DNA of 64,000 bases, taken from assembly GCF_963169125.1 (NCBI RefSeq), contig NC_084793.1, forward strand, positions 44,263,578-44,327,577, given 5' to 3'. This document shows, piece after piece, positions 1 through 10,718 of the stretch. Position 1 is the stretch's first letter. Each line of letters starts with the position of its first letter. The notes beneath the pieces were generated by a model. The model searched no databases and had not been told where the DNA came from. It saw nothing but the letters and a program-made list of their open reading frames with translations. A program made the position numbers and the translations under genes. The DNA is from Humulus lupulus. Lineage: Eukaryota; Streptophyta; Magnoliopsida; Rosales; Cannabaceae.

Positions 1-52
1 GAGATGGTGCAGCGCCAGCCGCCTGCCCAGTCTTCTTTGTTGTTTTTGCCAT
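1..52 (-). CDS. gag: gag N-terminus of Tat-type gypsy element X (partial)
   Basis: Seventeen codons of a Gag start run off the left edge of the window. The peptide begins MAKTTKKTGQAAGAAPS, and the Gag of element H at 10719 begins MAKTTRKTGQAAAAAPS, so the two elements are close relatives in opposite orientation. Gag is the structural protein that packages retrotransposon RNA. The start is the first ATG after the LTR and primer site. Nothing can be said about the intactness of the rest. Confidence 0.8.
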   Translation of the reverse strand, partial: MAKTTKKTGQAAGAAPS

Positions 53-77
53 TAATGCTTTAACAATCTTGTATCAA

Positions 78-96
78 GCTCTCAATGAAAGCACCA
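78..96 (-). other. primer binding site candidate, element X
   Basis: On the minus strand TGGTGCTTTCATTGAGAGC begins four bases after the LTR end. The same 19 bases follow the 5' LTR of H at 10674. The opening TGG would pair with the CCA end of a tRNA. I cannot name the tRNA from memory. Confidence 0.6.
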
Positions 97-99
97 GAA

Positions 100-703
100 T
101 GTTGACCCACGATTTGGTCAACTGACACGGAGTCAAATGCTTAATGTGATGTAAAGTGTTGAAATAGATTTAATGGAAAAAACAATAAACGGCACACAAA
201 GTTATAGTGGTTCGGCCCCAAGAATTGGTAATGACCTACGTCCACTTAAGCTATTATTGATATCAGTTCTCAAAGGAGTGATCAAAGAACTAGGGTTCTC
301 TGAGTTTCACAAACCTGAGAGAGATGAATAATACAATCGTAAGATAATTACTCTAATTCTCTTGTAAAGCGTAAACTTAAATCAGCCAAAAAAGTCCTCT
401 CCCTCTTCCTTGAGCACTTTCTCTTTATTTATAGGCTCAAGGAAGATAACATAAATTTGTTGCAGATATTCTTTCCTAATTAATCGGATATTCAGGAATC
501 ATGGGAGATAATCTCGGATATGATCATAATTGCATAAGATCTTTTCTAATTATCCGGAGTATACGACCTGGCTGGTCGTATATAACATTCAACTATTACG
601 TCAGGGGAACCTCACTAGTCGATAGTCGATCAGAACCTTGCCAGGTGTCAGCCACGTGTCAAAAATGTCTGCCACGTCATCCACGTGTATTCTTTGGATA
701 ACA
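100..703 (-). repeat. 5' LTR of Tat-type element X
   Basis: On the minus strand the LTR begins TGTTATCC and ends GTCAACA. It has the TG...CA ends and nearly the length (604 bp) of the two 607-bp LTRs of H, and it reads as a diverged copy of them. The shared parts include the CGACCAGCC/CTGGTCG motif pair and the CACGTCA-rich stretch near 655-690. It is inserted in the copia-type LTR K, which resumes at 704. The expected 5-bp duplication on the left lies outside the window, so the insertion site cannot be checked. Confidence 0.85.
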
Positions 704-2183
704 CTATACATTCTTATAGATTTAATGATGGTTCCCTATTAGGTTGGCTTTTGGAACTGAAAAAGTTATTGACGTTAAATTCATAATCAGATTATGAATT
801 AACCTTCACCAGTAAAGTCAATGGTACACTAGGAATCGAGATATAATTAAAAGGGTAAAACGGTAATTTTATTCCCACTTAATTATGAATCACCAATAGA
901 GGATTAATTTGTATGTAAGGATTATATCAATGGACACTTTATGGTTACAATAAAGCACTCAATAAATATATAAGTCTTTAATTCTCAAGAGTGCAGTCTC
1001 ATATTTATAGTGGAGTAATCATGAGATTAATAAATATGATTATTGAATCAAAGAGTTTTGGTTAGTAATATTTTATTTATTGGAGCTTGGAATTATTGGT
1101 CCATAGGTCCCTTAGGCGGCTCTATCAACACTATTCAAGGTAAGAGTTGATACAAGGGTCAAACTATGGATGATCTATTTGAGAGAATATTTATTTTTCG
1201 GGATAAATATGCAATTATGTGATAATTGAAGTTGCACAATTTATTAATGCATTAGTGAAAATTTTGAAATTGTGTAGAAATAAAATAAATTGATTTTAAT
1301 CAATTATTTTATTTAAGTGTGAAAGGATAAATATGGATAGTCAAAATTAGTTTTGATTATTATATTTATTTAATTAATAATAAGATGATAGTGGAAATTT
1401 AAATTTTGAAATTTAAGTTGTTATCTTTTCCTTAAAAAGATGATAACTTATTTGAATTTCTAATTATTAATTAATTAAAATAAAAATGCATGAAAAATCA
1501 AATCCAAATTTTCAAGGAAGTGCTATGCGCATATGGCTTCTTAGACTGCCCTATGCGTGTACCACTACTAACGGTGATCAGTAATTGGTTTTTTATTTTA
1601 ATTAATTAATTAATTAAACATTTTGAAAAGAGTTTTAAATAGAATGTAAGACTTTGTATTTAATCATTTTATTTTATGATCAATTTATTATAATAATAAT
1701 AATAATTATTATTATTATTATTATTATTATATATTCTATATGATAGAAAATAGAAGGACAATTTTTACAGAGAAGAAGAACTGATCATCTTTTTCACACA
1801 AAAAGAAAAACCTTTCTCTCTAGGTTATAATAAAGAGTCTCATGTGTTGAGAATACTTTTGGTTTTGAAATATTTTATTCTTGTTCTCTATGTGCCCACC
1901 CACATCTTGAGGTGTAGAGAACGTCTTGGCAGTTCTAGGTGTGAGTACTCTAGCGAGGATAGGAAGATCGAAATATATACGAAAATATTCAAGGGTTCTT
2001 GATAGGCTACAAGAGGTAAATCATTTCGTATTACTTTTACATATACATATTATAATGATTAACATATTGCATATTACAGGATCCTTATATAAAGTTGTTT
2101 ATATGAATTTTTTTTGTTGTATAGATACATCCACACCAGACAAATGCATACAACAAAGGCAAGTGGCACGCGATGACCCAACA
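704..2183 (+). repeat. copia-type LTR fragment K
   Basis: This stretch aligns in order with the solo LTR at 54651-56621. Shared segments include the one around GGTTGGCTTTTGGAACTGAA (746), TGAATTAACCTTCACCAGTAAAGTCAATGG (797-826), AAAGGGTAAAACGGTAATTTTATTCC (848-873) and the CCCACACATCTTGAGGTGTAG type block near 1895. The left part was displaced by insertion of element X. The right end, GACCCAACA at 2183, looks like an LTR end and stops four bases before LTR G. It is AT-rich and has no supported gene; the open frame at 1926-2288 has no recognisable content. Confidence 0.7.
1688..1732. repeat. (TAA)n-(TTA)n self-complementary microsatellite
   Basis: About 19 bases of TAA repeats are followed directly by about 24 bases of TTA repeats, so the two halves can pair as a hairpin with almost no loop. 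It lies inside the K LTR fragment. Confidence 0.85.
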
Positions 2184-2187
2184 AAGG

Positions 2188-2953
2188 TCTTGACGCCGTT
2201 TTTTGTCAACTTAAATTTGAAGAGCACTAAACACAAAATTAAGAAAATAAATCAGGATAATCGGGATTTTATGTGGTTCAGCAGTTAAAATCTGCCTAGT
2301 CCACGAGTCAATATTATTGAGTGGTGGAATTCTCTTAAAGCTTTTTCAAAGCAATTTAGCAGAGTATTCTCAGTACCAAATTGTGCCTCCACAAATTAAA
2401 TTCTCCAGTCTATTTATAGACTGGTTAACAAAATATCTTCCCTTTTATTTCGGGAAGTTATAATTTCAAATTTGAAATACATATATTAAATATATTAATC
2501 ACGTAATATCCCATGATAATCGAGATTTATTATCAGATTACAACAAATCCCTATGGAATAGGGATTCTCTAACAGCAACCGCGTTCAAACTGGATATCAA
2601 CCTTGAACATACAATTTACACACTTTTGAGATCAACTATCATCGCGAGCTCGTCATTTTGGTTAGCCTCATCCTTAGCCAGCAATTTCATCGAGCTTAGC
2701 CCTCAGTGATCAACCTTTTCGAGCTTGCAACGAAGGTTCGAATTGCACTCAGACTTCGGAGAAGATCCATCCTTTCGAGCTTGATGCCTAAGCTTGAACC
2801 TCCTTATTTGGTGCTCGGTCGCCGATTGGAACAAATCAGGAAACATGTTAATTTATACAAGTGTTAAATCCTTACTCAACATTTCCAATTTTACACTTTA
2901 CGAGCCTACATTTCAAGGCTCATTTACGACGATTTTGAAATTTGAGTGTAACA
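2188..2953 (-). repeat. 3' LTR of Tat-type element G
   Basis: On the minus strand the LTR starts TGTTACACTCAAATT at 2953, directly after a G-rich polypurine tract. It ends near GGCGTCAAGA at 2188 (the second LTR copy ends CGTCGTCAACA, so the terminal C has mutated here). The reverse complement of this block is found at 32679-33432. It contains the short-leader motif TATTTATAGACTGG in + orientation near 2400. Internal sequence of G lies to the right. Confidence 0.85.
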
Positions 2954-2965
2954 TTTCCCCCCCTT
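2954..2965 (-). other. polypurine tract of element G
   Basis: The minus strand reads AAGGGGGGGAAA immediately before the LTR start TGTTACAC. This is the position of the plus-strand primer in LTR retrotransposons and fixes the orientation of G. Confidence 0.8.
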
Positions 2966-3229
2966 AAAAGTGTTGGTTCGAATCCTATGAGAAGGAAACT
3001 TTTGAACTTCTCCTTTTGAAAAACGTGCCACCTACCACACTCGAGTATGGACATGCGCCACTCGGGGATTGCACACCCAGAGCACTCAAGTACTCCCTAT
3101 CTCTGCCCATGTCCATTCATATATCCTTTTTTTGCCGCCAATGTTATAACTAAACCCCATCCGTTGGATCATTTCTCAACTCAAACCAAAGGGCCATATC
3201 CATTTGACCTTTGATATCCCACTTGGACG

Positions 3230-3243
3230 TATATATATATATA
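3230..3243 (+). promoter_or_regulatory. TATA-rich core promoter of the G antisense gene
   Basis: A TATATATATATATA tract is followed within 15-30 bases by a pyrimidine-rich stretch (CCCTCTCTTCTTCTTCATC) and an A-rich leader, the usual layout of a plant core promoter. It points rightwards, opposite to gag-pol of G, into the antisense reading frames at 4006-6892. It lies outside the LTR, about 280 bp inside the element. Confidence 0.5.
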
Positions 3244-4005
3244 CCCTCTCTTCTTCTTCATCACTCTTATTTCAACTTTCAAAGAAAAGACAAACGAACC
3301 AGAGCCTCTTTTTTTTTTTTTTTTCCTTTTCATGTTCTCTAAACTGAAGAAACAAAGTAACTCCAGTACTTTCGACTCCGTAAAATCATTCCTGCAACCG
3401 CTCCTTCAGTCGACTATCTCATCATATCCATGGACAACTTTGTGTAAGTTTTTGTTCTTGATTCTCTTTCTCTGGTATATATACTTTTTTACATGTTCCT
3501 TCTGTTTGTAAGAATACCTTCACTGGTTTTTACCAGTTTTTTAAGGCTTCACTTTGGCACTAGGAAAGCCTTTGATTCGAGTAGATTTGGTGTAGTTAGA
3601 ATCACGGTTTAGACCAAAAAAGATTTCTGGTAGAAACATGTAAAAATGGAGTTTTTTCTGGTAATGGGGGGTTTCGTGTAGCTTAAGAAATAGGGTTTTG
3701 GTTTAGGGTTTTAAACGCACGAATCCCAAAAATATCACCTTTTTGGGTAACTGCTAACTTTTTCCCTGAAAATTCAGGATCCTTTTAAACTGGTATTAAC
3801 CTCCCCACTCTTGCGTGGGTGAATCCTCGATGCCCGAACTTTGCAATAGTTCGAGAATAACATCCTAGTTAACCTCGCCCCTTCGATCCTTTAATCTCGA
3901 TTGAGGTAATCTTGTTTTCTCAAGCTTTCGATCTTGAGTTATCAAAATTATAATTTCCTTATGATTTTCTATATGATGGGCCCTCACCTTTTTCTTCCTT
4001 GTTAG
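3244..4005 (+). other. leader and putative first intron of the G antisense gene
   Basis: No coding frame is seen here. A donor-like TTTGT|GTAAGTTTTT occurs at 3444, and an acceptor-like pyrimidine run, CTTTTTCTTCCTTGTTAG, ends at 4005, directly before the ATG at 4006. That suggests an untranslated first exon and an intron of about 560 bp. The splice is inferred, not demonstrated. Confidence 0.45.
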
Positions 4006-4963
4006 ATGTCGCAGTACTCTAAGAATTGGTGGGGGCCCGAGTTCGTTATCCCTTATCACCCATCCACACCCAGTCCTGAATCACCTTTTACCCGAAATCA
4101 GCGATTGATCACCGAGCACAAAGAAAGGTGTGAGCAAGAAGATATACAAGACCGCTTTCGACGTCAGTTAGACAAGTCGAAGAGAAAAAAAGGAAGAGAC
4201 TCCGAGTGGCAGCTTATCCTGACCTAGACCTCGAGATCAGGTCCATTCCCTTGGACCCTAAGCTCAAAGTCATAGTTTCCTTTCCACTTGGTGCTCTATC
4301 ATTTACCATAATGGAGGACTCTTCATCTCATCCATCCACCTCCCAAATTCTTTCAGTCCCCACCTCGAAGGAGGAATTTTTTGAGGCTGAGCACTATTGG
4401 AGCTCAGTCACGTCCATCGGCCATATATCTGAGCTGCTAGCCTATCATGGCCTTAAACTCTCTGGTACACTGATGTGTTGTCCGGCGACCTCGAATGAAT
4501 GAAGTTGCTACACCCTGGGAGATGGCAATCCCAACCGTAAAATCAAGCTCGCCACTGGAGCCGCGAGCATATGAGGACTGGGGCTCTGCTACCCTTGAAG
4601 GCATACTTCAAGGATTTCTTGTACTTCATCGGGCTCGCCCCCTTCCAGCTCCAGACCAACTCTTTTAGGGTCTTGTCAGCCCTCAGGTCATTGTACCATG
4701 AGATGAAATGGGAAGGGCCTTTGACACCAGAGATATTATATCTTTTCTGCCTCAAGAGTAACCCTTCTAGAGCTCGTGGAGGAGACGACTTCTATTACTT
4801 ATCGAGCTATCCGAAGGAGAAATGCCTATTCGAGGATATCCCAAACCATCCTCCAAACTTCAAGATCGCATTCTTTTGGACGAATGGGTTCGCTCCTTCC
4901 CATTTTTATTCCTTCCAACACATCCGTAAGTATTTCAACACACTTATATCTATTTTTCATTGA
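4006..4963 (+). pseudogene. antisense extra gene of G, N-terminal part (plant 'putative gypsy type transposon' domain), broken
   Basis: The gene starts at ATG 4006, right after the inferred acceptor. Three overlapping frames (4006-4227, 4206-4502, 4571-4963) must be combined, so at least two frameshifts and a stop have broken it. The best-preserved part (4595-4900) reads LPLKAYFKDFLYFIGLAPFQ, then LYLFCLKSNP, and matches the same positions of the H antisense protein (LPLHSFFQGVANYFEVAPFQ, NFLFDLKSNP). This domain type is annotated in plant proteins as a putative gypsy-type transposon domain. Its molecular role is unknown. A donor-like CATCC|GTAAGTATTT sits at 4926. The frame lies on the strand opposite to gag-pol, between pol and the 3' LTR, the usual place for extra ORFs of Tat elements. 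Confidence 0.7.
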
Positions 4964-6313
4964 ATAGTTAGGCTCGAAATATTCACACTGTTCTTGTTTG
5001 CAACCAACTTCCACCGCCCCACTCATCAAAAGATATGATGGAACACAAGGCAGCCATTCTCTAGCTTCCTTATGGTCAAAGGTCCCTGACCTACCTTCTC
5101 CATGAAGACAAGCTCTAAGCTTGTGGCCTTTTAGGCGAAGGCGAATCCACCGATGACTCGGGGATTAAAAAATATCAAAGGTGAGAAGATGTGCCAATCC
5201 CCATGGCTAAGCTTCCCTCGAGGAGGAGGACCCCGGCTCGCAATTCCGTGCCTCTGCCACCCATCATCACGATCGAGCCATCTCGAGCAACGAAGCTCAT
5301 GACGAGGCCTTAACGAGCTCAGCTGATGGAGGTAAAGTTGTGCTAGACCACTCCCTGTGGTGTCCGTCAATGCTTAAACACAAGCCTGACGTGATCATCA
5401 TGTGCGAAGACCCTAGAAATAGTTTCTTAGCATGGTCAAGGGTGGACCTTAGAGTCCGTAGGTTTGATAGCTGGTTAGGGCAGTACCAGACCATATTTAG
5501 TTTAAATGAAGTCTGGGATGGGGTAGCCGTTCAATATGTGACCAATGATTATAGGGATCTTTCGAGACTATCCCCCACCTATAGAGAGGGGACTCCCCTG
5601 GAGTCATCCGAAGATAGAGGAATTTCTTGGTCTCCAAGCTCAAGCTTGGTCGAGAGTACCAGTTAGGTTTCTATTATCCTTGAGTCTTGTTTCTTTTAAT
5701 AGCCTTTGTTCAATTAATCATGTAAAAGCTTTATGTTGTTCAGGTGACATAGACTCAGATCTGGACAATGTGCTCAATAGGCCTATGGCCTCGAAGGCGA
5801 GCAAGCGGCAAAGAGCCTAAAAAGAAAGGAGGTCGCCCCTCCAAGATGCCCAGAAAGACCGAGGTGGTCCCTCCGGCCTTGGCTCCCCTGGATTCAAGTC
5901 ATGCAGCTGAAACCACCTCTTAGGTCAGACCGAATAAAGCTACTGAGCCCATGGCACCTCCCACTATTCTTCCTTCTCCTGCTACCCAACCGATCCAGAG
6001 AATCCCTACAACCCCAGCGAGAAAGGGTCAGGCTTCTGTGCGGGAGCGCTTCCTATCAATCTCAACTTATGTACCTGAGTTCGTGATCGATAGTGCAGCT
6101 GGAACTCACGGAGTCAACCTAGGTCTGATGCTTTGACTCACGTGGATTAAAGTCTTAGCCACCTTGGGACCCCTCAATGGGATTTTCTGACCTCCTGCCA
6201 AGATGCCAACACTATTTTTGACAAGGCTGGCGAGCTTCTCTCCTCGGTTAGTTATTTTTGCTTTACCCTTGTTATTTTGTACTAACCTATGTTGTGTTTG
6301 TTTTTGTGTGTAG
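4964..6313 (+). pseudogene. antisense extra gene of G, middle part, decayed
   Basis: Only short open pieces remain (5340-5666, 5545-5820, 5901-6136), in different frames. An acceptor-like GCTTTATGTTGTTCAG ends at 5743 and is followed by a Lys/Arg-rich stretch near 5780-5850. That resembles the basic segment (KKNSKRARGESSKTPSKKAR) of the H protein. The exon-intron structure cannot be fixed. The piece is listed because its order between the two conserved ends matches the H gene. Confidence 0.4.
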
Positions 6314-6892
6314 GCATTTGTATCCTTAATTCAACATAACTTCATGTTGAATAATGAGGTCACTACGAACAGGGTGCTTGCACAGGAGGCTAGAGACGCC
6401 CAACTGAAGCTCGATGACAAACTTAAAGGAGAGAATCTAGAGGTGGAAGTAAGGGACCCGACCATTCAGAAGGTTTCCGAGCTCGAGACAAGGCTAGAGG
6501 CCACTTTGAAAGAGGTCTAGAAGATCCCCAAACTTGAATCGACGTTGGAGGTGACCTTGAAGGAGGTCGAGGCTAGGAACTCCAAGATCAAGGAGATTCA
6601 GGGACTCAATGCCAAGCTAGAAGAGGAAAAGAAGATGACCTTCGAAGTTATCGAAGGTGAGAAGGCTCGTCTTCTTGAGGAGTTTAAGACTAAAAAAGAT
6701 CGCACCGTAGACATGGCGATGTATCGGATTTGGGTGAATAATCCCGACCTCGACACCAGTATCCTAGCCAACCTGGAGACCAAATTCATCGCCAAATGGC
6801 AGGCTCGACTTGAGGAAGAAGAGTTCAGGCTCGAGGCTGAGGAGGCAGCGGAGGCTTCAGGGGTTGCAGCTGGAGAGACATCTAAGTCTTGA
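6314..6892 (+). pseudogene. antisense extra gene of G, C-terminal coiled-coil exon
   Basis: An acceptor-like GTTTTTGTGTGTAG ends at 6313. From there one frame runs to TGA at 6890-6892, interrupted only by TAG at 6518-6520. The protein is rich in Glu, Lys and Leu with heptad spacing, as expected of a long coiled coil. Near the end, WVNNPDLDTSILANLETKFI and ARLEEEEFRLEAEE align with FWKHNRGAKINYLSEKL and ARLEAEERAKAK of the H gene. The same exon is therefore conserved in both Tat elements, even though G is far more decayed. The function is unknown. Confidence 0.65.
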
Positions 6893-7878
6893 GGCCAAGA
6901 CTTGGCTGTGACCCATTATAATCATTTTTGTAATTATACTTTTATGATTTTTATGCCCTCAGGTTAGTGACAATTTACAGCTCGATTTAGAGCTATTTAA
7001 TGACTTTATACCAATAGTAAGTTATATGCTCTCAATTTTCTAGCTTGAAAATCTTTATGCACTTTGTTTAACCCGTAACTTTTTGCCTTAATATTATGCA
7101 ATACATTTCTAGATCCAAATATTTTGGGCACACCATTATTAAATACATGCTTTTATACTTGTTTATTCGTACAAATATATATTGGATTTAAGTTTGAATT
7201 TCAATGCATTCATGCACAATTTATTCGAAATATCCATGTTCGACTTCGTTTTTGTCAAGGTCGAACTTTACTTTTACCATGTACTTGGAAAGTACTTAAT
7301 TGGCATGTAACTTGTTAGTCTAGTTATATTTTGCTTTTCTAGTTACTTTTCCTCATCCTCGAGTATGGCCTTGAGGTTGCGAGGTCAAAAATTGTTTGCA
7401 AAAGTTTCCAGTCCTAGTTTCAACTTAGTTTACAGTTGGTTTATCTAGAATTCCAACTTTTTTACCGTCGGTTAGGTTTTGATGGTTTGTTCTAGACTTG
7501 TTTAGCTCGCATGTTTAGTTCATGATCCATACACTTATTACTTTTTCATGTCGGGTTAATAATCCAGACATTTTTAGGTCGCGTTTTTGGTTAATGATCC
7601 ATACACTTTTTGATTTTCATGTCGAGTTAATAATCCAGACATTGCTATTTGAGTTACTTTTTATTTATGTTATATTTTTTCGATATATGGTATGGTTGTA
7701 TACCACTTATGCCCCCTTAATATCCTATGATGGAGATCTTAGATTATTAAATTTTGAGGGTTTGCAAAAAAGTATAACAATAAAAAATTACAACTTTTGA
7801 ACGAAATTCAGTACTTTATTGATAAAAAAACAAAAAATCAATTACATGCTTGGTTAAAATGAAAACATCATTCCTACA
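6893..7878. other. spacer between the convergent antisense gene and pol of G, with a 72-bp tandem duplication
   Basis: No coding content is supported. The antisense gene ends at 6892 and pol of G ends at 7879 on the other strand, so this is the shared 3' region of two convergent units. Two copies of a roughly 72-bp unit lie at 7505-7576 and 7577-7647. Both contain ATGATCCATACACTT, TTTTCATGTCG and GTTAATAATCCAGACATT. Confidence 0.6.
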
Positions 7879-9285
7879 TTACTGATAATAAGGTCGTAGA
7901 TGTTCACCATTCCAAGCTTGCAGAACCAATTCTTCGTTTAGCCTCGCTAGCTTATATACTCCAGGTCGAATTATGGACTCGATTTGATATGGTCACTCCC
8001 AATTAGGTCCAAGTACCCCAGCAGACAGGTCTCGCATGGCCAAAAACACGTGCCTTAGCACCAAGTCTCCCAATCTAAATTTCCTAACTTGGACCTTCTT
8101 GTTAAAATATCTCGTAGCCCATTGCTAGTATGCAACATTTTTTAGTTGGGCTTCGTCTCGTCTTTCTTAGATGAAGTCCAGACTTTCTTCAAGCTAGGAT
8201 TGGTCCGAGGCCTGATCATATGTATCACGCCTTATAGTTGGGATTTTGACCTCGATAGGCAACATGGCCTCACATCCATAAGCTAGGGAGAAGGGGGTAT
8301 GCCCCGTTGAAGTTCTTTTCGTGGTTCTATAAGCCCACAAGACTCGAGGAAACTCTTCAAGGTTTTATTGACTACTTCGACCTGGCCATTTTCCTAGGGA
8401 TAGGCCACGGAGGAAAAACTCTTTATTATCCCGTTCTTTTCACAAAAATGTGTAAACAAATCATTGTCGAACTAGGTCCCATTATCTGATACTATTTTTC
8501 TGGGCATTCCATATTTGCAGATGATGTTTTTACTACGAAATCTAGGACTTTCTTCGAGGTACTGGTGGCCAAGGGTTCAGCTTTGGTCCATTTTTTGAAA
8601 TAATCCACTGTGACTATATCATACCTTACTCCACCTTTTCCAGTTGGCAAGGAGCCTATGAGGTCAATTCCCCATATCGCGAATGGCCATGGGGAGCTCA
8701 TCATGGTAAGCTCGGGTGGAGCTTGTGGTATTGAGGCAAACCGTTGACATTTATCACAACATTTTACGTACTCGAATGAGTTTGCCTTAACTGTTGGCCA
8801 GAAGTACCCCTGCCAAATCACTTATTTTGACAAGCTATGCCCCTAGTGTGATCTCCACAAAATCCTTCATGGATTTCTTCCAAAATCTTTTTTGCCTCGG
8901 GAGGAGTTACACACCAAGGTAATGGCATAGAGTACCCCCTTCTGTACAATTTTCCTTCCAAAATAGTATATCTTGGAATTTGGTACATAAGCTTTCCAGC
9001 CTCGTTCCGGTCTGCTGGGAGACTTCCGGTTTTGAGGTAGTCAACTATTGGGGTCATCCAGGTGGGTTGTGAGTCGATCATACTTATATCTTCTTTATCA
9101 GGCTCGTTTATACTCGGTGTCGATAGAAATTCTACCGGAACCACGTTAAGTGTATCAGATTCGTCAGTTGTTGTGAGCCTGGCTAATGCGTCTGCATTTG
9201 AATTCTGCTCTCGGGGGACTTGTTCTATAGCGTAGAACTCAAACCCTCCAAGCGCTGCTTTTACCTTTTCCAGGAAAGCTACCAT
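7879..9285 (-). pseudogene. pol: integrase of Tat-type element G (decayed)
   Basis: Integrase inserts the element cDNA into the chromosome. Reading leftwards, the frame carries the zinc-binding part (EIHEGFCGDHTRG and later CCDKCQRF). The catalytic core start SPWPFAIWGIDLIGSLPTGK has the first Asp, and DYFKKWTKAEPLA follows. A stop divides these at about 8821. After about 8492 the frame is lost: the DNG and Glu parts of the DDE triad fall in a stretch with shifts and stops. The final piece, at 7879-7980, recovers WNGEHLRPYYQ and a stop, which matches the pol end of H (WNGEHLRKYYQ). Confidence 0.8.
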
Positions 9286-9287
9286 TT

Positions 9288-9611
9288 TTATACCACGAGC
9301 CTGATATCCCCCAGAACTTGGTTAACAACCAACTGTGAGTCGCTATAGTAATGTATGGCCCTTGCTTTGAGCTCGATGGCTATTCGAAGTCCTGATAACA
9401 ACACCTCGTATTCTGCCTTGTTGTTTGATTCCTCAAAGCCAAACCTTAGTGCCGAGTGGAAGCAATTTCCCGTTGGGGTGATTAGAATGATTCTTGCCCC
9501 TGATCCATTTTCATTGGAGGATCCATCAATATAAAGTCTCCACAGCTCGTGGGCTGGGGTTACGATTTCCTCGTTGGAAATCCCTGTGCACTCGACAATG
9601 AAATCTGCCAA
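9288..9611 (-). pseudogene. pol: archaeal-type RNase H domain of G
   Basis: This second RNase H domain follows the gypsy-type one and is typical of the Tat lineage. It degrades the RNA strand of the RNA-DNA hybrid. Motifs in order are RLYIDGSSNENGSGA (first Asp), NNKAEYEVLLSGLRIA (Glu) and YYSDSQLVVNQVLG (Asp). A further Asp motif, REQNSNADALARL, falls in the next open piece at about 9190. The frame is open over 107 codons, but it is separated by stops from its neighbours. H carries the same domain at 15180-15600. Confidence 0.8.
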
Positions 9612-10058
9612 ATCCTATCCTTTGATTATTGTTCTAGGGTGATAAGTAATCTCGAACTGTCCAAGCTGGACAACCCATTTCAACAGTCTTTCAGATGCTT
9701 CAGGCTTAGATAACACCTGCCTCAGTGGCTGGTCAGTTAACACATGAATGGGATGTGCCTGGAAGTAGGGTTGGAGCTTTCGAGATGCACGCACTAGGCA
9801 CATAGCTAGTTTCTCCATTAATGGGTATCTCGATTCTGCCCCCAGTAATCTTTTGCTGACGTAGTACATATGCTTTTGTACTTTCTTATCCTCTCGTACC
9901 AGTATTGCACTAATAGCATGCTCGATTGTGGCGAGATATAAGTACAAAACTTCTCATGTGATCGGTTTAGACAAGATTGGCGATTTGGCGAGGTGTTTCT
10001 TAAGATTCTGAAAAGTGAGTTCACTCTCATCCGACCACTCAAACTTTTTGCCCCCTCT
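9612..10058 (-). pseudogene. pol: gypsy-type RNase H domain of G, cut by element H
   Basis: Residues such as YYVSKRLLGAESRYPLMEKL, LTDQPLRQVLSKPEASERLL and GQFEITYHP mark the connection and RNase H part that follows RT in Ty3/gypsy pol. A frame shift lies near 9950. The sequence stops at the TAAAA target duplication of element H (10059-10063) and resumes at 21762 with the RT fingers-to-connection part, so H split this reading frame. Confidence 0.8.
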
Positions 10059-10063
10059 TAAAA

Positions 10064-10670
10064 TGTTATCCCTAAAATCAGAAGTGAATGACATGGCAGG
10101 CATTAATTACACGTGGCTGACACCAGGCAGAATCTGTGTTCGACTATCGACCAGGAAGACGTACAGTATCATGCGATTGGTTTTTTCATACGACCAGCCT
10201 GGTCGTGTGCACATTATACACGGAGGAAACCTTAGGCGGTTATGATGGAATCCAAAATTATCTCCCATGATTTCCTGAGTATCTGATTATTTAGGAAAGA
10301 ATATCTGTAACAAATCAATGTAAATCTTCCCTGAGCTTATAAATAGAAGAAGGGGGCTCAGGGAAGGGGATCCGATCTTTTTCCTTTGAGCAAAAGAGGT
10401 CATTTGAGATTAGAGAGAGATTACACTAGAATAATTGTATTTTCTTCTTCAGAGGTTAGTGAAACTCATTGAACCCTAGTTCTTTGATCACCCCTTTGAA
10501 TCTTATTTCAATAACAATTCAAGTGGACGTAGGTTATTACCATATCCTGGGGCCAAACCACTATAAAATCTTGTGTCTTTAGTATTTTCGTCATCACATT
10601 CTTTTCAACGTTTTCATCCACGTCAAGCGTATTTTGACTCCGTGTCAGTTGGCCAAAATCTGGATCAACA
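10064..10670 (+). repeat. 5' LTR of H
   Basis: The LTR begins TGTTATCCCTAAAATC and ends CTGGATCAACA. A TATA-like CTTATAAATAG at 10336-10346 is the probable U3 promoter. The expected transcript would start a few dozen bases downstream and drive gag-pol. Confidence 0.95.
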
Positions 10671-10673
10671 TTC

Positions 10674-10692
10674 TGGTGCTTTCATTGAGAGC
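10674..10692 (+). other. primer binding site candidate of H
   Basis: TGGTGCTTTCATTGAGAGC starts three bases after the 5' LTR and is identical to the site in element X. The tRNA is not identified. Confidence 0.6.
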
Positions 10693-10718
10693 TTGATATA
10701 GCATTGTTGAGAAAACCA

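Noticed and set aside
1926..2288. 120-residue open frame as a host gene
   Set aside because: It lies across the end of LTR fragment K and the start of LTR G and has no recognisable domain.
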